A DNA stretch of 64,000 nucleotides from an uncultured Porphyromonas sp. (GTDB lineage Bacteria; Bacteroidota; Bacteroidia; Bacteroidales; Porphyromonadaceae). Positions 62,198 through 64,000 of this stretch are shown piece after piece; the stretch's first letter is position 1; each line of letters opens with the position of its first letter. Under the pieces are notes generated by a model. The model did no database searches, was not told the origin of the DNA, and worked only from the letters and a program-made list of their open reading frames with translations. The stretch covers positions 1-64,000 of the forward strand of contig CAKRMU010000007.1 of the NCBI GenBank assembly GCA_934364985.1, written 5' to 3'. Position numbers and translations under genes: made by a program.

Positions 62198-62953
62198 TCA
62201 CTCGCTTTGCTGCTCTTCTCTAATCCAATCGTAGCCTCTCTCCTCAAGCTCTAACGCCAGTGCGGGGCCACCTGTTTTGACGATTCTGCCATCCAATAGT
62301 ACATGCACAATATCAGGCTTAATGAAGTCTAAAAGTCTCTGATAGTGGGTTATCACAATAGATGAGGTCTGTGGAGAACGTAAAGCATTAACCCCATGAG
62401 CAACGACCCTTAAAGCATCGATATCTAGACCTGAGTCGGTCTCATCAAGGATAGAAAGCGTAGGCTGTAATACAGCCATCTGGAATATCTCGTTTCTTTT
62501 TTTCTCACCTCCAGAGAAGCCAACGTTAACTGCACGCCCCGTGAGCTCTGATGTCATCTCAACTAACTGCTGTTTTTCTCTGATGAGTTTTAGGAACTCG
62601 GACGCACTCATTGGGTGCTCGCCACGTGCTACTCTCTGAGCATTAACCGCTGTCCTAAGGAAATTTACCATACTGACTCCGGGTATTTCAACGGGGTATT
62701 GAAAGCTCATAAAGATGCCTGCTTGGGCTCGCTCCTCGGGTGACATCTCTAATAGGTTGTGACCATTAAAGGTAACGCTTCCCTCTGTGACCTCATATCG
62801 AGGATGCCCCGTCAGGACATTAGAGAGGGTGCTTTTCCCAGCTCCGTTAGGTCCCATAATGGCATGAACCTCACCAGGATTAACGGTTAGGTTGACGCCT
62901 TTTAGGATTGTTTTTTCATCTATCTTGGCATATAACTCTTTGATCTGTAACAT
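62198..62953 (-). CDS. sufC: Fe-S cluster assembly ATPase SufC
   Basis: The 251-aa ABC-type ATPase powers the SufBCD scaffold. Walker A is GPNGAGKSTLSNVL, the signature GFSGGEKKRNEI, and Walker B LSILDETDSGLDIDALRVVA; the sequence GFSGGEKKRNEIFQM is diagnostic of SufC. No membrane partner is needed. It lies 27 bp after sufB and 6 bp before sufD. Confidence 0.96.
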   Translation of the reverse strand: MLQIKELYAKIDEKTILKGVNLTVNPGEVHAIMGPNGAGKSTLSNVLTGHPRYEVTEGSVTFNGHNLLEMSPEERAQAGIFMSFQYPVEIPGVSMVNFLRTAVNAQRVARGEHPMSASEFLKLIREKQQLVEMTSELTGRAVNVGFSGGEKKRNEIFQMAVLQPTLSILDETDSGLDIDALRVVAHGVNALRSPQTSSIVITHYQRLLDFIKPDIVHVLLDGRIVKTGGPALALELEERGYDWIREEQQSE

Positions 62954-62980
62954 ATATCTTATGTTTCTTTTATTTATCTA

Positions 62981-64000
62981 TTAACCTACTGATCCCTCTA
63001 ATGAGATGGAGAGGAGTTTCTGAGCCTCCACAGCAAACTCCATTGGGAGGTTATTCATAACTTCCTTAGCGTAACCATTGATGATGAGACCGACGGCCTC
63101 CTCAGTGGGGATTCCTCGCTGATTGCAATAGAATAACTGATTCTCGGATATCTTAGATGTCGTTGCCTCGTGCTCAATGATACTTGATGGATTATGCACC
63201 TCTGCGTAAGGGAATGTGTGGGCTCCGCATTGGTCGCCTATCAAAAGACTATCACATTGTGAATGATTTCGAGCGTTCTTAGCTTTGCTACTTACTTTGA
63301 CAAGACCGCGATAGCTATTCTCGCTATGACCGGCTGAGATACCTTTAGATACTATCCTACTGCGGGTATTTTTCCCGAGATGTATCATCTTAGTACCCGT
63401 ATCTGCCTGCTGATAGTTATTGGTAACAGCAACGGAATAAAACTCCCCTACGGAATCGTCACCCTGCAAAATGCAACTGGGATATTTCCACGTGATAGCA
63501 GACCCTGTCTCTACTTGCGTCCAAGAGATCTTTGAGCGATCGCCACGGCAAATACCGCGTTTTGTCACGAAGTTATAGATCCCGCCTTTACCTTCTTTAT
63601 CCCCAGGATACCAATTCTGTACCGTAGAGTATTTGACCTCAGCATCCTTCTCGGCTATGATTTCTACCACTGCTGCATGCAACTGATTATCATCCCTCAT
63701 CGGAGCAGTACAGCCCTCAAGATAGCTCACATAAGCACCTTCATCTGCCACAATGAGAGTACGCTCAAACTGTCCCGTATTCATCGCATTGATCCTAAAG
63801 TAGGTGCTAAGCTCCATTGGGCAACGCACACCCTTAGGGATATACACAAAAGAGCCATCAGAAAAAACTGCAGCATTGAGGGCGGCAAAGAAGTTATCCC
63901 GATATCCGACGACCGACCCTAAGTACCTCTTAACAAGCTCTGGATACTCCTTAAGGGCCTCACTAATGGACATAAAAATTATACCTTTTTCGGCTAAGGT
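62981..64000 (-). CDS. sufB: Fe-S cluster assembly protein SufB, 5' end cut by window
   Basis: SufB receives sulfur from a SufE/SufU-type donor and holds the nascent cluster. The frame stays open past the ATG at 63973 to the window edge (codons reading LAEKGIIF, which continues SufB family sequence), so the start lies outside. About 340 of ~480 residues are present, including [39 protein letters not shown] and the C-terminal [20 protein letters not shown]. It is the first of three suf genes. Confidence 0.96.
   Translation of the reverse strand, partial: TLAEKGIIFMSISEALKEYPELVKRYLGSVVGYRDNFFAALNAAVFSDGSFVYIPKGVRCPMELSTYFRINAMNTGQFERTLIVADEGAYVSYLEGCTAPMRDDNQLHAAVVEIIAEKDAEVKYSTVQNWYPGDKEGKGGIYNFVTKRGICRGDRSKISWTQVETGSAITWKYPSCILQGDDSVGEFYSVAVTNNYQQADTGTKMIHLGKNTRSRIVSKGISAGHSENSYRGLVKVSSKAKNARNHSQCDSLLIGDQCGAHTFPYAEVHNPSSIIEHEATTSKISENQLFYCNQRGIPTEEAVGLIINGYAKEVMNNLPMEFAVEAQKLLSISLEGSVG

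Overview
The window reads as a chromosomal segment of a Bacteroidota bacterium, most likely in or near Porphyromonas. Evidence is gene content (a TonB-dependent receptor with a CarboxypepD_reg-like N-terminus, many lipoproteins with short lipoboxes, a DUF4296-LspA-TraR/DksA-IleS run, M43 and M28 peptidases of the Porphyromonas kind) and promoters of the Bacteroidota form TTTG-N(~19)-TAnnTTTG. There are no IS elements, phage genes or CRISPR arrays. Two genes are cut by the window edges (pheT at the left, sufB at the right).

Layout. 1-6.4 kb: pheT, yebC, mfd (+). 6.5-9.3 kb: a small HTH-like gene and a secreted M3 peptidase (-). 9.5-14.5 kb: a methionine operon metY-metX-aspartokinase/homoserine dehydrogenase (-), preceded by a Met-codon leader ORF and an intrinsic terminator. 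14.7-23.4 kb: an MsbA-like exporter, MsrAB, and the ileS-traR/dksA-lspA-DUF4296 operon (-). 23.8-29.6 kb: a patatin (+) facing a seven-gene run: hemerythrin/RIC-like protein, LuxR regulator, HemW, nitroreductase, DUF2520-like protein, KdsC, Maf (-). 29.7-36.8 kb: a cell-wall amidase, then an alcohol dehydrogenase-M43 protease-GH51-like lipoprotein operon, and a sugar-phosphate isomerase (-). 36.8-40.7 kb: M16 peptidase, glutaminyl cyclase, alpha-amylase (+). 40.9-43.3 kb: Nudix and HolA (-), an HsdR-N protein (+), two tRNA-Leu genes. 43.8-48.8 kb: a HAD-hotdog fusion, lipocalin, DUF4834, and a copper chaperone/P-type ATPase pair. 49.2-60.7 kb: a long one-directional envelope locus (OB lipoprotein, PepSY-type membrane protein, TonB receptor, small lipoprotein, DUF6850-like barrel, two DUF4876-like lipoproteins, ABC ATPase and permease, DUF4857-like protein) behind a structured 5' RNA. 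60.9-64 kb: sufB-sufC-sufD (-).

Three things stand out. (1) A methionine attenuator: a leader ORF with nine Met codons among twelve, an 11-bp antiterminator and a 14-bp terminator stem, upstream of metY-metX-AK/HSD. (2) Ten intergenic copies of one modular element: 15-bp near-palindromic cores separated by 8-bp spacers (23-bp period), four cores (84 bp) or three (60-61 bp), opening with GGATACC and closing with GGTATCC. Several copies carry private variants matched on both sides of the fold. The 23-nt period recalls the BrickBuilt MITE of P. gingivalis. (3) The 11-kb TonB/PepSY/DUF/ABC locus, of unknown substrate, with a candidate cis-regulatory RNA.

Functions are inferred from motifs visible in translations. 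No database search was run, and DUF names are from memory.
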